Source: Microbacterium luteum
GTDB lineage: Bacteria; Actinomycetota; Actinomycetes; Actinomycetales; Microbacteriaceae
Direction: 5' to 3'
Length of the DNA: 64,000 bases
Assembly: GCF_015277875.1 (NCBI RefSeq)
Contig: NZ_CP063814.1
Coordinates: 3,224,001-3,288,000, forward strand
Shown here piece after piece: positions 1 to 8,663 of this stretch (within the stretch, counting starts at the first letter, position 1; every line of letters starts with the position of its first letter). The notes under the pieces were generated by a model. That model had not been told where the DNA came from and made no database searches. It saw nothing but the letters and a program-made list of their open reading frames with translations. The translations under genes and the position numbers were made by a program.

Positions 1-1
1 T

Positions 2-823
2 CGGCTCATCGGGCACGACCTTCCGCTGGACGCCACGCGCGAGCAGTACCGCGACCTCGTCGCCCGCATCCGCGACGACGAGCACCATCGCGGCGCGCTG
101 GTGACAACGCACAAGATGAACGTCTTCGCGGCGGCATCCGACATGTTCGACGACCTCGACCCCTTCGCGGTGTCGTGCAGCGAGATCTCCTCGATCTCCA
201 AGCGGGGCGACCGGCTGATCGGCCAGGCGAAGGATCCGCTGACCGTCGCGCTCGCGCTCGATGACTTCCTTCCGCGCGACCACTTCGCCACCACCGGCGG
301 CCACGTGCTCATCCTCGGCGCGGGCGGTTCCGGAACCGCCCTGTCGTGGGCACTGGCCGAGCGGCCCGCGTTCGAGCGCCCGGCCCGCATCATCGTCACC
401 GCTCGCGACGACCGCAGCCTCGACGAGCTGCGGTCCGTGCACGAGAGGCGCGGAACGCCCCCGGACCTGATCGACTACCGCCGCGTCGACGACGATGCGG
501 ATTCGGCCGCCCTCGTCGCCGCGCTCCCGCCGGCGTCGGTCATCGCCAACGCCACCGGCCTCGGCAAGGACCGCCCCGGCTCCCCGCTTCCCGACGACGT
601 GGTCTTCCCCCGCAACGCCTTCGTATGGGAGTTCAACTACCGGGGCAGCCGGGAGTTCTGGCACCAGGCCCTCGCTCAGCAGGATGCGCGGGAGCTCGTC
701 GTCGTCGAGGGCTGGCGGTACTTCATCCACGGCTGGTCCCAGGTCGTCGCCGACGTGTTCGACGTGACCCTCACCCCCGAGATCGTCGATCGGCTGGCCG
801 CCGCCGCGGAGACCACGAGATGA
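2..823 (+). CDS. Shikimate dehydrogenase family protein (5' partial)
   Basis: The reading frame is open from the first bases of the window, so the N-terminus lies upstream. The visible part has GALVTTHK, the substrate-site segment of shikimate/quinate dehydrogenases with the catalytic Lys, followed by a Rossmann nucleotide-binding motif (LILGAGGSGTA). Later NATGLGKD matches the conserved NAT-G turn. The family does NAD(P)H-dependent reduction of shikimate-like cyclic keto-acids. Its position in a sugar-catabolism locus, with a 4-base ATGA overlap to a phosphotriesterase-like gene, suggests a catabolic member rather than the biosynthetic AroE. The substrate is not determinable here. Confidence 0.85.
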   Translation, partial: RLIGHDLPLDATREQYRDLVARIRDDEHHRGALVTTHKMNVFAAASDMFDDLDPFAVSCSEISSISKRGDRLIGQAKDPLTVALALDDFLPRDHFATTGGHVLILGAGGSGTALSWALAERPAFERPARIIVTARDDRSLDELRSVHERRGTPPDLIDYRRVDDDADSAALVAALPPASVIANATGLGKDRPGSPLPDDVVFPRNAFVWEFNYRGSREFWHQALAQQDARELVVVEGWRYFIHGWSQVVADVFDVTLTPEIVDRLAAAAETTR

Positions 824-1755
824 TCCGCACGGTGCTCGGCGACATCGAGGCGGCCGAGCTCGGCCCCACGAATTACCACGAGCACCTGTTCCAGATCTCG
901 CCGCTCCTCCCCGGCGACGAACTGGACGACGAGGAGCGGTCGGGCCGCGAGGCCGAGACCCTGCGCGACAGCGGCTTCGCGGCGATGGTGGATGCGACCC
1001 CGCTCGGCCTCGGACGCGACGCGGCGGGCATCGCCCGCATCAGCGCCGCGACGGGCCTGCACATCGTCGCGACCACCGGACGCCACCGCGAAGCGCACTA
1101 TCCCGGCGAGCATCCGCTGCACGCATGGGACGTCGATCGCCTGACGGCCCGCTTCGTCGGCGAGATCGTCGCCGGCATGTGCGACGGCGACGATCTCGCA
1201 CGGGGTCCGGGCGGAACATCCGTGCGAGCGGGCCTGCTGAAGGGCGGGGTCGGATACTGGCGGATCACGGCCTTCGAGCGCGCGACGCTCGACGCGGTCG
1301 CCGCCGCGCACCGCGAGACGGGTGCTCCGGTCATGGTGCACCTGGAGTTCTGCACCGCCGCGCATGAGGTGCTCGATCTGCTCGCCGAGCAGGGCGTCGC
1401 CGCCGACCGGGTCGTGCTCGCCCACGCGGACCGCGATCCCGATCCCGGTCTCCACGCGGCGCTGGCCGCACGCGGCGCCTACCTCGGCTACGACGGGTTC
1501 GCCCGCCCCCGCACCCGCAGCGACGCCGAGCTCCTGACCCTCACCGAAGCGGTGGTCCACGCGGGCGCGGGCGAGCGCATCGTGCTCGGCGGCGACGTGG
1601 CGCGCCGCACCCGCTATCTGGCCTACGGCGGCATGCCCGGCCTCGGCTACCTCGGTGAGCGGTACGTGCCGCGACTGCGGGAGCGTGTCGGCGCGGACGC
1701 TGTCGACACGATGCTGCGCGACAACCCCGCGCGCCTGCTGTCCCTGTCCTCCTGA
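820..1755 (+). CDS. Phosphotriesterase-family hydrolase (lactonase-like)
   Basis: This is a 311-residue TIM-barrel metallohydrolase of the amidohydrolase superfamily, phosphotriesterase-related branch. Metal-ligand motifs are visible in order: the N-terminal HxH (NYHEHLF), the bridging lysine (RAGLLKGG), histidines in VMVHLEF and LAHADRD, and the late aspartate in LGGDVA. In bacteria such proteins often hydrolyse sugar lactones rather than organophosphates. The ATG overlaps the stop of the upstream dehydrogenase-like gene (ATGA), so the two are translationally coupled. An oxidation-then-lactone-opening pair is a reasonable inference, but the substrate is unknown. Confidence 0.85.
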   Translation: MIRTVLGDIEAAELGPTNYHEHLFQISPLLPGDELDDEERSGREAETLRDSGFAAMVDATPLGLGRDAAGIARISAATGLHIVATTGRHREAHYPGEHPLHAWDVDRLTARFVGEIVAGMCDGDDLARGPGGTSVRAGLLKGGVGYWRITAFERATLDAVAAAHRETGAPVMVHLEFCTAAHEVLDLLAEQGVAADRVVLAHADRDPDPGLHAALAARGAYLGYDGFARPRTRSDAELLTLTEAVVHAGAGERIVLGGDVARRTRYLAYGGMPGLGYLGERYVPRLRERVGADAVDTMLRDNPARLLSLSS

Positions 1756-1811
1756 GCGCGACACCGGCCGGCGCCGATTCGCGATTCCCCTCCCCCACCG
1801 CGGGCGCACGA

Positions 1812-1843
1812 AGAAGGGCTCCCGCCGCGGCGGGAGCCCTTCT
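1812..1843. terminator. Bidirectional hairpin terminator (perfect 32-bp palindrome)
   Basis: A perfect 32-base palindrome, AGAAGGGCTCCC...GGGAGCCCTTCT, lies between two convergent genes ending at 1755 (+) and 1856 (-). It can fold identically on both strands, with short T-rich ends, so it probably terminates both. Confidence 0.85.
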
Positions 1844-1855
1844 CGATGGTGCGGC

Positions 1856-2845
1856 TTACTCGTAGAGGACCGCGGCGATGTCCTCGTCGTCGATGTTGTC
1901 GGCGTCGTACCAGTACGAGCCGGTGTCGTAGAAGCCCTCGACCGTCTCACCCATCGCGGCGTCGTAGGCGGCCTGCACGACGGTCGCGCCGATGCCGATC
2001 GGGTCCTGCGTGATGGCACCGGCCATCGTGCCGTCCTTGATCGCGTTGATCTGCGCGGCGCCGGAGTCGAAGCCGACGATCGTGATCTCACCGGGGTCGA
2101 GACCGAGCTCGTTCACGGCGTTCACGACGCCGATCGCGGAACCCTCGTTGGTGCCGTAGATGCCCTTGAGGTCGGGGTACGCGGCGATCATCGCCTTGGC
2201 GATGTCGGCCGACTTCAGGTGGTCGCCGTCACCGTACTGGATGTCGACGATCTCGATGTCGGGGTAGTTCTCCTCGATCTCCTGCACGAAGCCGTCGCGG
2301 CGCTCGACACCGGTCGAGTTGATCTGGCTGTGGCCGACGATCGCGACCTGTCCCTCACCGCCGATGAGCTCGGCCATGTGCTCGGCCGCGATGCCGCCGG
2401 CCACGATGCTGTCGGTCGCGGCCAGGCTCAGCGAGTAGTCGCTGTCGCAGGGCGCGTCGAACTCGACGACCGGGATGCCGGCAGCTTCGGCGCTCTCGTA
2501 CAGCGGGATGCACGCCTCGGGGTCGAGCGCGGCGTACGCGATCGCGTCGGGGTCCTTGTCGATCGCCGTCTGCAGCATCTGCAGCTGCGCGTCGACCTCG
2601 GTCTCGGCGGCCGGGCCCTCGAAGGTGATCTCGACGCCGAGTTCGGCGGCGCGCTCCTCGGCACCCTGCTTGACGGCCTGCCAGAACTGGTGCTGGAAGC
2701 CCTTCGAGATCATGGCGATGTACATCGAGTCGCCGTCGCCGCCGGCCTCGCCCCCGGACGAGCCGTCCGAGCTCGAGCATCCGGCGAAGGCGAGAGCCGC
2801 TGCCGCGACGGTGGCCGCGAAGGCGACCTTCTTTCCGTACTTCAT
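1856..2845 (-). CDS. Ribose-type ABC transporter substrate-binding lipoprotein
   Basis: A 329-residue periplasmic-binding-protein type 1 family member (Peripla_BP_4). The N-terminus MKYGKK is followed by a hydrophobic stretch and the lipobox LAFAGCSSS, so the protein is expected to be lipid-anchored outside the membrane. ISKGFQHQFWQAVKQGAEER is the typical start of the sugar-binding fold. I chose the ATG at 2845 because the signal peptide begins there and a GGAG precedes it. It is the last gene of the - strand importer operon, 125 bases after the permease. The family binds ribose or related sugars; the ligand is not visible in the sequence. Confidence 0.92.
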   Translation of the reverse strand: MKYGKKVAFAATVAAAALAFAGCSSSDGSSGGEAGGDGDSMYIAMISKGFQHQFWQAVKQGAEERAAELGVEITFEGPAAETEVDAQLQMLQTAIDKDPDAIAYAALDPEACIPLYESAEAAGIPVVEFDAPCDSDYSLSLAATDSIVAGGIAAEHMAELIGGEGQVAIVGHSQINSTGVERRDGFVQEIEENYPDIEIVDIQYGDGDHLKSADIAKAMIAAYPDLKGIYGTNEGSAIGVVNAVNELGLDPGEITIVGFDSGAAQINAIKDGTMAGAITQDPIGIGATVVQAAYDAAMGETVEGFYDTGSYWYDADNIDDEDIAAVLYE

Positions 2846-2970
2846 TGAAACTCCATTGTTGTGTGAGACCGGTCGCCCGGTCGGTGCGGACAGTGTTGCT
2901 GTGTGCCTCGGGTTGTTTCCTGCCGGATGTCCGGCTGAGCCGGCGACGGGCACGGTCGCCGCCGGCGAGG

Positions 2971-4005
2971 TCAGGTGGAGGTGCGGTTGCGGAGGGAGTC
3001 GAAGAAGACCGCGATGAGGATCACGATGCCCACGACGACGTTCTGCCACTCCGTCTGGATCGACATGATGCGCAGACCGTTGATGAGCACGCTCATGATG
3101 AGCGCACCGATGACGGTGCCGAGGATCGAGCCGCGGCCGCCGAGCAGCGAGGTGCCGCCGATGATCACGGCCGCGATCGCCTGCAGCTCGTAGCCCACGC
3201 CCAGCTGCGGCTGAGCGGAGTCCAGTCGCGCCGCGAGCACGACGCCCGCGATGCCGGTGAAGGCGCCGGCGAACATGTAGATGAGGATCTTCCAGCGGCG
3301 CGTGTTGACGCCGGACAGGCGCGTCGCCTCCTCGTTCGACCCGATCGCGAAGGTGTAGCGGCCGAGGATGGTGCGGTTCAGCACGAGGTAGCCGACCACG
3401 GCGAGCAGGAGCGTGATGAGCACGGCGTTGGGCAGGCCGGGGACGAGGGTGCCGAGCGCGATCTGGTTGAAGTCCGGCGCCGAGCCGGAGAAGTAGATCG
3501 GGCGCACGCCCGAGATCACCAGCGCGAGCCCCTGCGCGATCATCATCATCGCGAGGGTCGCGATGAACGGCGGCAGCCCGAGGAAGGTGATGTTCAGGCC
3601 GTTCACCAGCCCCATCAGCACGCCGGTGCCGATGCCGCCGAGCACGCCGAGCCAGACGGGCAGACCCATGTTCGTGATGAACACGCCCGTCATCACCGCG
3701 GCGAGGGTCATGCCGGTGCCGATCGACAGGTCGATGCCGCCGGTGATGATGACGAACGTCGTTCCGAGGGCGAGGATCCCGATCACCGAGGTGGCCAGGA
3801 GGATGCCCGAGATGTTGCTCCAGGTGAAGAAGTTGTTCCCGAAGATCGAGAAGAAGATCACCAGGATGATCAGGGTTCCGAACGCCAGCGACTGCTGGAG
3901 CTGCCTCTTCATGAGGCCCACGAAACCGCCCGACGAGCTCTTCTCGTCGATCGCGTTCTGGATCACCGTCGTCGTCGACGGGCCCGGGTTCTGGTCGGTG
4001 CTCAT
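2971..4005 (-). CDS. Ribose-type ABC transporter permease
   Basis: A 344-residue inner-membrane permease of the RbsC/BPD_transp_2 family, with about eight to ten hydrophobic segments. Conserved features include GGIDLSIGTGMTLAAV near residues 85-100 and the ATPase-coupling loop GSNEEATRLSGVNTRR. The ATG overlaps the stop of the ATPase gene by four bases, which marks translational coupling. It forms the channel for the substrate delivered by the lipoprotein encoded downstream. Confidence 0.93.
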   Translation of the reverse strand: MSTDQNPGPSTTTVIQNAIDEKSSSGGFVGLMKRQLQQSLAFGTLIILVIFFSIFGNNFFTWSNISGILLATSVIGILALGTTFVIITGGIDLSIGTGMTLAAVMTGVFITNMGLPVWLGVLGGIGTGVLMGLVNGLNITFLGLPPFIATLAMMMIAQGLALVISGVRPIYFSGSAPDFNQIALGTLVPGLPNAVLITLLLAVVGYLVLNRTILGRYTFAIGSNEEATRLSGVNTRRWKILIYMFAGAFTGIAGVVLAARLDSAQPQLGVGYELQAIAAVIIGGTSLLGGRGSILGTVIGALIMSVLINGLRIMSIQTEWQNVVVGIVILIAVFFDSLRNRTST

Positions 4006-5507
4006 TCTTCCTCCTGCGCGTGCGCGGCGAACTGCATGATCTTTTCCTGACTTGCTTCCTCGTTGCGGAGGGTGCCCGTGATCCGGCCGCCCGCCATCAC
4101 GACGATGCGGTTGGCGACGCGGAGGATCTCGGGGAGCTCCGACGAGATGACGATGATGGACTTGCCGGATGCCGCGAGATCCTGCATCACGCGGTAGATC
4201 TCCTCCTTGGCTCCGACGTCGATGCCGCGGGTCGGCTCGTCGAAGATGAGCACGTCGCAGTCGCGAAGCAGCCACCGGGCGATGACGACCTTCTGCTGGT
4301 TTCCTCCGGAGAGGAGCTTGACGACCTGGTTGACCGACGGCGTCTTGGTGCGGAGCGTCTTGACGTAGTCCTTCGTCTGCTGCTTGGCCTTGCCGTCCGA
4401 CATCCACCCGATGGCGTTGGCGTACGACCCGAGCGAGGCGAGCACGGTGTTGAAGGTGACGTCCTGCTCGAGCATGAGCCCCAGGAGCTTGCGGTCCTCG
4501 CTGAGGTAGCCGACCCCGAGCTTGACCGCGTCAGCGGGCTGATGGATGCGCGCCTTCTTGCCGGCGACGGTGATGGTTCCCCCGTCGCGCGGGTCGGCGC
4601 CGATGATCGCTCGCGCCGTCTCGGTGCGGCCGGCGCCCATGAGGCCGGCGAAACCGAGGATCTCGCCCTTGTGCAGCTGGAAGGAGACGTCTTTCAGGAG
4701 CGACTTCGTGCTGAGGTTCTGCACGTCGAGGATGACCGGATCGCCGAGGTGCTCGCGCGCCTCCGGGCGCGCGCCCTCGTCGATCTGGCGGCCGACCATC
4801 ATCTCGATGATGGTCGGAACCGCGATCTCCGACTTCGTCAGAGATCCGATGTATGTGCCGTCGCGAAGCACGCTGACGCGGTCGGCGAGTCGCTTGAGCT
4901 CATCCATGCGGTGCGAGATGTAGACGATCCCCGTGCCGCGGGCCTTCAGGTCTTCGATGAGGGTGAACAGCGTCTCGGTCTCACTGTCGGTGAGCGCCGA
5001 CGTCGGCTCATCCATGATGAGCACCTTGGCGTCGAACGAGAGGGCCTTGGCGATCTCGACCATCTGCTGCTTCGCCACGGTGAGCTCGCCGACCGGCTGC
5101 TTGGGGTCCACCCGGATGTTCAGCCGCTCCAGCAGCTCCTTCGCCTTGGCGTTGAGCTTGGTGTCCGAGACGAACGGGCCCGTGCGCGGCTCGCGCCCGA
5201 TGTAGATGTTCTGCGCGACGGTGAGGTCCGGCATCAGGTTCATCTCCTGGTGGATGATCGTGATGCCGAGCTGCTGCGCCTGCAGCGGGCTGGTCAGCTC
5301 GACGTCCTTGCCGTCGAAGGTGATCGTGCCCTCGTCGCGCTGGTAGATCCCGGAGAGGATCTTCATCAGCGTGGACTTGCCCGCGCCGTTCTCCCCGACG
5401 AGCACGAGAACCTCGCCGGCGTACACCTCCAGATGCACGTCCTTGAGGGCCTGGACGCCGGGGAATCCCTTGCTGATCCCCTCGACTCTGAGGATGGGCT
5501 CGCTCAC
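4002..5507 (-). CDS. Ribose-type sugar ABC transporter ATP-binding protein (two NBDs)
   Basis: A 501-residue RbsA/MglA-type protein with two nucleotide-binding domains in tandem. The first has Walker A GENGAGKST (about residue 38) and Walker B VLIMDEPTSAL. The second has the ABC signature LLSGGNQQKV and Walker B VLIFDEPTRGID; its Walker A region (GLMGAGRTE) is degenerate, as is normal for this family. It is the first gene of the - strand importer operon, transcribed divergently from the epimerase gene. It powers import of the sugar bound by the lipoprotein. Confidence 0.94.
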   Translation of the reverse strand: MSEPILRVEGISKGFPGVQALKDVHLEVYAGEVLVLVGENGAGKSTLMKILSGIYQRDEGTITFDGKDVELTSPLQAQQLGITIIHQEMNLMPDLTVAQNIYIGREPRTGPFVSDTKLNAKAKELLERLNIRVDPKQPVGELTVAKQQMVEIAKALSFDAKVLIMDEPTSALTDSETETLFTLIEDLKARGTGIVYISHRMDELKRLADRVSVLRDGTYIGSLTKSEIAVPTIIEMMVGRQIDEGARPEAREHLGDPVILDVQNLSTKSLLKDVSFQLHKGEILGFAGLMGAGRTETARAIIGADPRDGGTITVAGKKARIHQPADAVKLGVGYLSEDRKLLGLMLEQDVTFNTVLASLGSYANAIGWMSDGKAKQQTKDYVKTLRTKTPSVNQVVKLLSGGNQQKVVIARWLLRDCDVLIFDEPTRGIDVGAKEEIYRVMQDLAASGKSIIVISSELPEILRVANRIVVMAGGRITGTLRNEEASQEKIMQFAAHAQEEE

Positions 5508-5576
5508 TGTGTCACCTGCTTCTTCGAAGGCCGATCGATCGAGTGCTTCCGCACGCTGGCGGTAAACATCCGATCA

Positions 5577-5605
5577 ATATTCCATCGCGCTGCCGTGCAG
5601 CGCAA
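5577..5605 (-). promoter_or_regulatory. Candidate sigma-70-type promoter of the importer operon
   Basis: Read on the - strand: TTGCGC (5605-5600), a 17-base spacer, then GAATAT (5582-5577), about 70 bases upstream of the ATPase start. Spacing is ideal and the hexamers are partial matches. Confidence 0.45.
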
Positions 5606-5607
5606 GT

Positions 5608-5625
5608 TGTACCTAAATGTATCTA
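5608..5625. promoter_or_regulatory. Candidate operator: direct repeat TGTAYCTA
   Basis: TGTACCTA and TGTATCTA lie in the same orientation with a 10-base period, about one helical turn. They abut the predicted -35 of the importer operon and sit in the divergent promoter region shared with the epimerase gene at 5708. They could bind one of the GntR or LacI regulators encoded at 9.8-11.6 kb, but the regulator is an inference. Confidence 0.4.
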
Positions 5626-5707
5626 CTCGCCGACGCGGGGGGAAGACCTGTAATAACATCTTCGTCACAACCTGCGGACGACGGCCGTCCTCGGGGGAGA
5701 GGACGAC

Positions 5708-6577
5708 ATGCAGATCGGTGCCCATGGTCTCGTTTTCACCGGAGAGTTCGACGAGGCCGGCCTGCGCCGCGCGGTCGAGGGCACGGCCCGCGCCGGTTTC
5801 GATCTCATCGAGATCCCGCTGATGGATCCCGACGGCTTCGACTCCGCCCTCGCCGGCCGGATGATCGCCGATGCCGGCCTGGCCGTCTCCGCCTCGCTCG
5901 GCCTCACCGCGGCCACCGACCTGACCAGCGAGGATGCGGCGGTCGTCGCGGCCGGAGAGCGGGTGCTGGAGCAGTGCCTCGACCATGTCGCCGCGATGGG
6001 CGGCGATGTGCTGTGCGGCGTGATCTACTCCGCGATGCAGAAGTACCTCACTCCGCCGACGACGAAGGGCGTGGCGGCGAGCCAGGCGGCGATCGCGCGA
6101 CTGGCGGCATCCGCCGCCGAGCGCGGCATCCGCCTTTCGCTCGAGGTCGTCAACCGCTACGAGTCGAACGTCTTCAACACGTCTCGCGGGGCGCTCGCCT
6201 ACCTCGACGGCGTCGGCGACGACCGCGTGAGCGTGCACCTGGACACGTACCACATGAACATCGAGGAGTCCGACCTCTTCCAGCCCGTGCTGGACGCCGG
6301 CCCGCGCCTCGGCTACGTGCACATCGGCGAGAGCCACCGCGGCTACCTCGGCACCGGATCGGTCGCCTTCGGCGACTTCTTCCGGGCGCTGGATCGCATC
6401 GGCTACGACGGCCCCGTCGTGTTCGAGTCGTTCTCCTCGGCCGTCGTGAGCGCCCAGCTGAGCAACACGCTCGGCATCTGGCGCAACCTGTGGGAGGACA
6501 GCGACGACCTCGCGGCGCACGCCAACCGCTTCATCAGGGACGCTCAGCGCGCCGTTCAGACGATCGAGATGCATTGA
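5708..6577 (+). CDS. Sugar (phosphate) isomerase/epimerase, tagatose-3-epimerase-like
   Basis: A 289-residue xylose-isomerase-like TIM barrel. It carries the metal ligands of the D-tagatose/D-allulose 3-epimerase group: Glu in LSLEVVNRYE, Asp and a nearby His in VHLDTYHMNIEE, His in VHIGESH, and Glu in VVFESF. These enzymes interconvert free ketohexoses or other ketoses at C3 using Mn or Co. It is transcribed divergently from the importer operon, so importer and epimerase probably share regulation. The exact sugar is not determinable from sequence alone. Confidence 0.87.
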   Translation: MQIGAHGLVFTGEFDEAGLRRAVEGTARAGFDLIEIPLMDPDGFDSALAGRMIADAGLAVSASLGLTAATDLTSEDAAVVAAGERVLEQCLDHVAAMGGDVLCGVIYSAMQKYLTPPTTKGVAASQAAIARLAASAAERGIRLSLEVVNRYESNVFNTSRGALAYLDGVGDDRVSVHLDTYHMNIEESDLFQPVLDAGPRLGYVHIGESHRGYLGTGSVAFGDFFRALDRIGYDGPVVFESFSSAVVSAQLSNTLGIWRNLWEDSDDLAAHANRFIRDAQRAVQTIEMH

Positions 6578-6581
6578 CGCC

Positions 6582-8216
6582 TCACAGATCCACACGACCG
6601 ACGAGGTTCACCCGGATGCCGATGCGGTCGAACATCGCGGCCTTCGCAGCGAGGGCGCGGTCGGCCGTCTCGGCGTCGGGGGCGTAGACCACCTGCGCGT
6701 GGTTCGCCTTGTGTCGGGCCATGAACTGGTCGCGCGTGACGTCGTGCAGCACGACGTGCGCGATCGGCCACTCCGGGTTCGTGGCGTTCTTGCGACGCTG
6801 CGTCTCCTCCTCCGGAAGCTCCACGACGCTCGCGCGGAAGATGTCTGCCTGCAGGATCCCGTCGGCGATGAAGACGCGCGAGACCACGATCTCGCCCGGC
6901 TTGGAGACGCCGTTGATCGTGGCGCCGCCGGCGGGGAAGAAGACATCCCCCTGCCGCCAGCCCTCCGCCTTGTCCCAGCCGCCGAGGTGTGACGCGGGCA
7001 CGGAGCCGGAGATCTCGTAGACCCACACGAACTCGCCGTCGTACTCCTCGCCCCAGCGCACGTCGTGGAGGGTGTTGTCGGGAACGAGCCCCATCGCCGT
7101 CCACACGCGGTCGGTCACGAGCGCATCGACGGCGACGCCCTCGTCGGCCTCGTTGAAGTGGGGGAAGGCGCGGCCGGCGAACAGTTCGCGGGACCCGTCG
7201 CGGGAGAGCACCGGCGGGCGCTCGGTGGAGTTCAGGATGCCCTCGGCGAGGTCCGAGGCCGGCACCAGGTCCTTCAGGCCCTGCTGGTACTGGATGCCGA
7301 CCGCATCCAGCCCGAAGTCGTCGGCGATCCGCAGCGCCGCGATGTACATCTTCATCTGCCACTGCACCTGCTCGCGGGTGAGCTCGGTGGCCGCGTCGTC
7401 GCCGAAGCGGAAGGTCATGCCGCGCTCGACGAGCCAGTCGAACGCCGCGTCCGCCTCGGCTTCGGTCACCTGGAGCATCTCCGCGTACAGCGCCGACTGC
7501 GACAGGCGCTCCTTGTAGATGCCGGTCGCGTTCAGCAGCTCGTCGTCGAAGATCGCGTTGTACATGCCCATGCAGCCCTCGTCGAAGACGCCGATGATCG
7601 CCTTCTCGGCCAGCAGCTGATCGCCGAGCGCGCGTCCGAGCTCGACCTCGGGCGTTGCGGGCAGCTCGGGGAGCGCTCGCACGTGGGAGGCGTCGTGGGT
7701 GACGGTGCCGGTGCGCGTCCACTCCTCGAGACCCGCGAGGAACCACTCGTCGGCGAAGTCGACCGACCAGAGCGTCGAATAGGGCGTGCCCATCTTGGTC
7801 AGGCCCGCGTTGAGGCCGAGGAGGCCGACCAGGCCCGGCCAGTCTCCGGCGAAGTTGGCGACCGTGAGGATCGGACCTCGGTGGGTGCGCAGGCCGGCGA
7901 GCACGTGATGGCTGTACTGCCAGACGGCCTCGGCGACGATGAGCGGCGCCTCGCGCGGAATCGAGCGGAAGACCTCCATCCCCATGCGCTGACTGGAGAT
8001 GAAGCCGTGCCCGGTCGCCGGGTCGATGTCGTTGGCGCGGACCACGCTCCACCCGAGCTTCTCCAGCGCCGCCGTGACATCCGCCTCCATCGCCGCCTGG
8101 GTCGGCCAGCCGGCCGCGTTCGCCGACTCGCGCAGGTCACCGCTGGCGATGAGGTAGGCCGTTCGCGCCGGAGCTTCCGGCGGCGTGGACACGACGGGCA
8201 GGGCGTACGAGGTCAT
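6582..8216 (-). CDS. L-fucose/L-arabinose isomerase-like protein
   Basis: A 544-residue protein of the FucI/AraA-like fold. A central segment has FDEGCMGMYNAIFDD, and the C-terminal half has HFNEADEGVAVDAL followed by LHDVRWG, the acidic/His pattern expected for metal-dependent aldose-ketose isomerases of this superfamily. It is not a close match to canonical FucI or AraA, so the substrate is uncertain. A clear GAAAGGA ribosome site precedes the ATG. It converges on the epimerase gene with a 4-base gap, and a palindromic LacI-type operator lies 135 bases upstream of its start. Confidence 0.72.
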   Translation of the reverse strand: MTSYALPVVSTPPEAPARTAYLIASGDLRESANAAGWPTQAAMEADVTAALEKLGWSVVRANDIDPATGHGFISSQRMGMEVFRSIPREAPLIVAEAVWQYSHHVLAGLRTHRGPILTVANFAGDWPGLVGLLGLNAGLTKMGTPYSTLWSVDFADEWFLAGLEEWTRTGTVTHDASHVRALPELPATPEVELGRALGDQLLAEKAIIGVFDEGCMGMYNAIFDDELLNATGIYKERLSQSALYAEMLQVTEAEADAAFDWLVERGMTFRFGDDAATELTREQVQWQMKMYIAALRIADDFGLDAVGIQYQQGLKDLVPASDLAEGILNSTERPPVLSRDGSRELFAGRAFPHFNEADEGVAVDALVTDRVWTAMGLVPDNTLHDVRWGEEYDGEFVWVYEISGSVPASHLGGWDKAEGWRQGDVFFPAGGATINGVSKPGEIVVSRVFIADGILQADIFRASVVELPEEETQRRKNATNPEWPIAHVVLHDVTRDQFMARHKANHAQVVYAPDAETADRALAAKAAMFDRIGIRVNLVGRVDL

Positions 8217-8350
8217 GATGTCCTTTCGGTGGCGAGCGGGCGTTCCGCCGGCGCGTGCGCGACGGCGCCGGTTCCGGCGCCACGCGAGTGAGAGCTGCCC
8301 ACGCGGTTCATCGGACCTCCTCTTCGTCGCGGGATCTGGAGAGAGTCTAC

Positions 8351-8368
8351 GATGAAATCGATTTCATC
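8351..8368. promoter_or_regulatory. Perfect 18-bp palindrome, LacI-type operator candidate
   Basis: GATGAAATCGATTTCATC is a perfect palindrome with a central CG, fitting the general LacI-family pattern TGNNANCGNTNNCA. It lies upstream of the isomerase-like gene read on the - strand. A LacI-family regulator is encoded at 9772-10755. The operator assignment is an inference from the pattern and neighbourhood. Confidence 0.65.
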
Positions 8369-8422
8369 GCGACCCCGAATTTTCGAGCTCATGCGCCGCC
8401 GCCTGGCCCGCAGCCGGACGCG

Positions 8423-8660
8423 TCAGCGGGTCTGCGTCGACATCCTGCGCTTGGTCGCCCGGAAGTTCTCGGCGGCGTCGACGAGCGCGACATCCGCATC
8501 GATGTGCAGCTGCTCGGTGAGGGAGGCGAGATCCGTGCCGGAGAGCACGGCCGCTCCGACCCTGTCGGTGACGGCCTGGATGACGGTGACGAGGACGCTC
8601 GCGTGCGCGCGGGCGACGAGGGGCGGAAGGTCCGGGTCGGTCGAGGTGATCGCCGCGGCG
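8423..8660 (-). pseudogene. 3' remnant of a TetR-family regulator gene
   Basis: The - strand encodes about 79 residues ending at the stop at 8423. The segment DPDLPPLVARAHASVLV and what follows resembles the all-helical C-terminal domain of TetR regulators. No helix-turn-helix half is present: going upstream the sequence turns into the complement of a monooxygenase gene near 8660. This looks like the tail of a regulator whose front was deleted together with the divergent promoter. The TetR assignment is moderate because the DNA-binding domain is gone. Confidence 0.55.
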
Positions 8661-8663
8661 ATC

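Noticed and set aside
4020..5822. A 600-residue open frame on the + strand opposite the importer ATPase
   Set aside because: No family resemblance and it spans the divergent promoter; the ATPase on the other strand has all ABC motifs.
5708..6577. Calling the epimerase a xylose isomerase or endonuclease IV
   Set aside because: The fold is shared, but the metal-ligand spacing and the EVVNRYE and HLDTYHMN segments match ketose 3-epimerases.
8352..8663. Upstream extension of the monooxygenase frame as a real N-terminus
   Set aside because: The residues are Ser/Arg/Ala-rich without a GxGxxG fold, and the same DNA encodes a TetR-like tail on the other strand.
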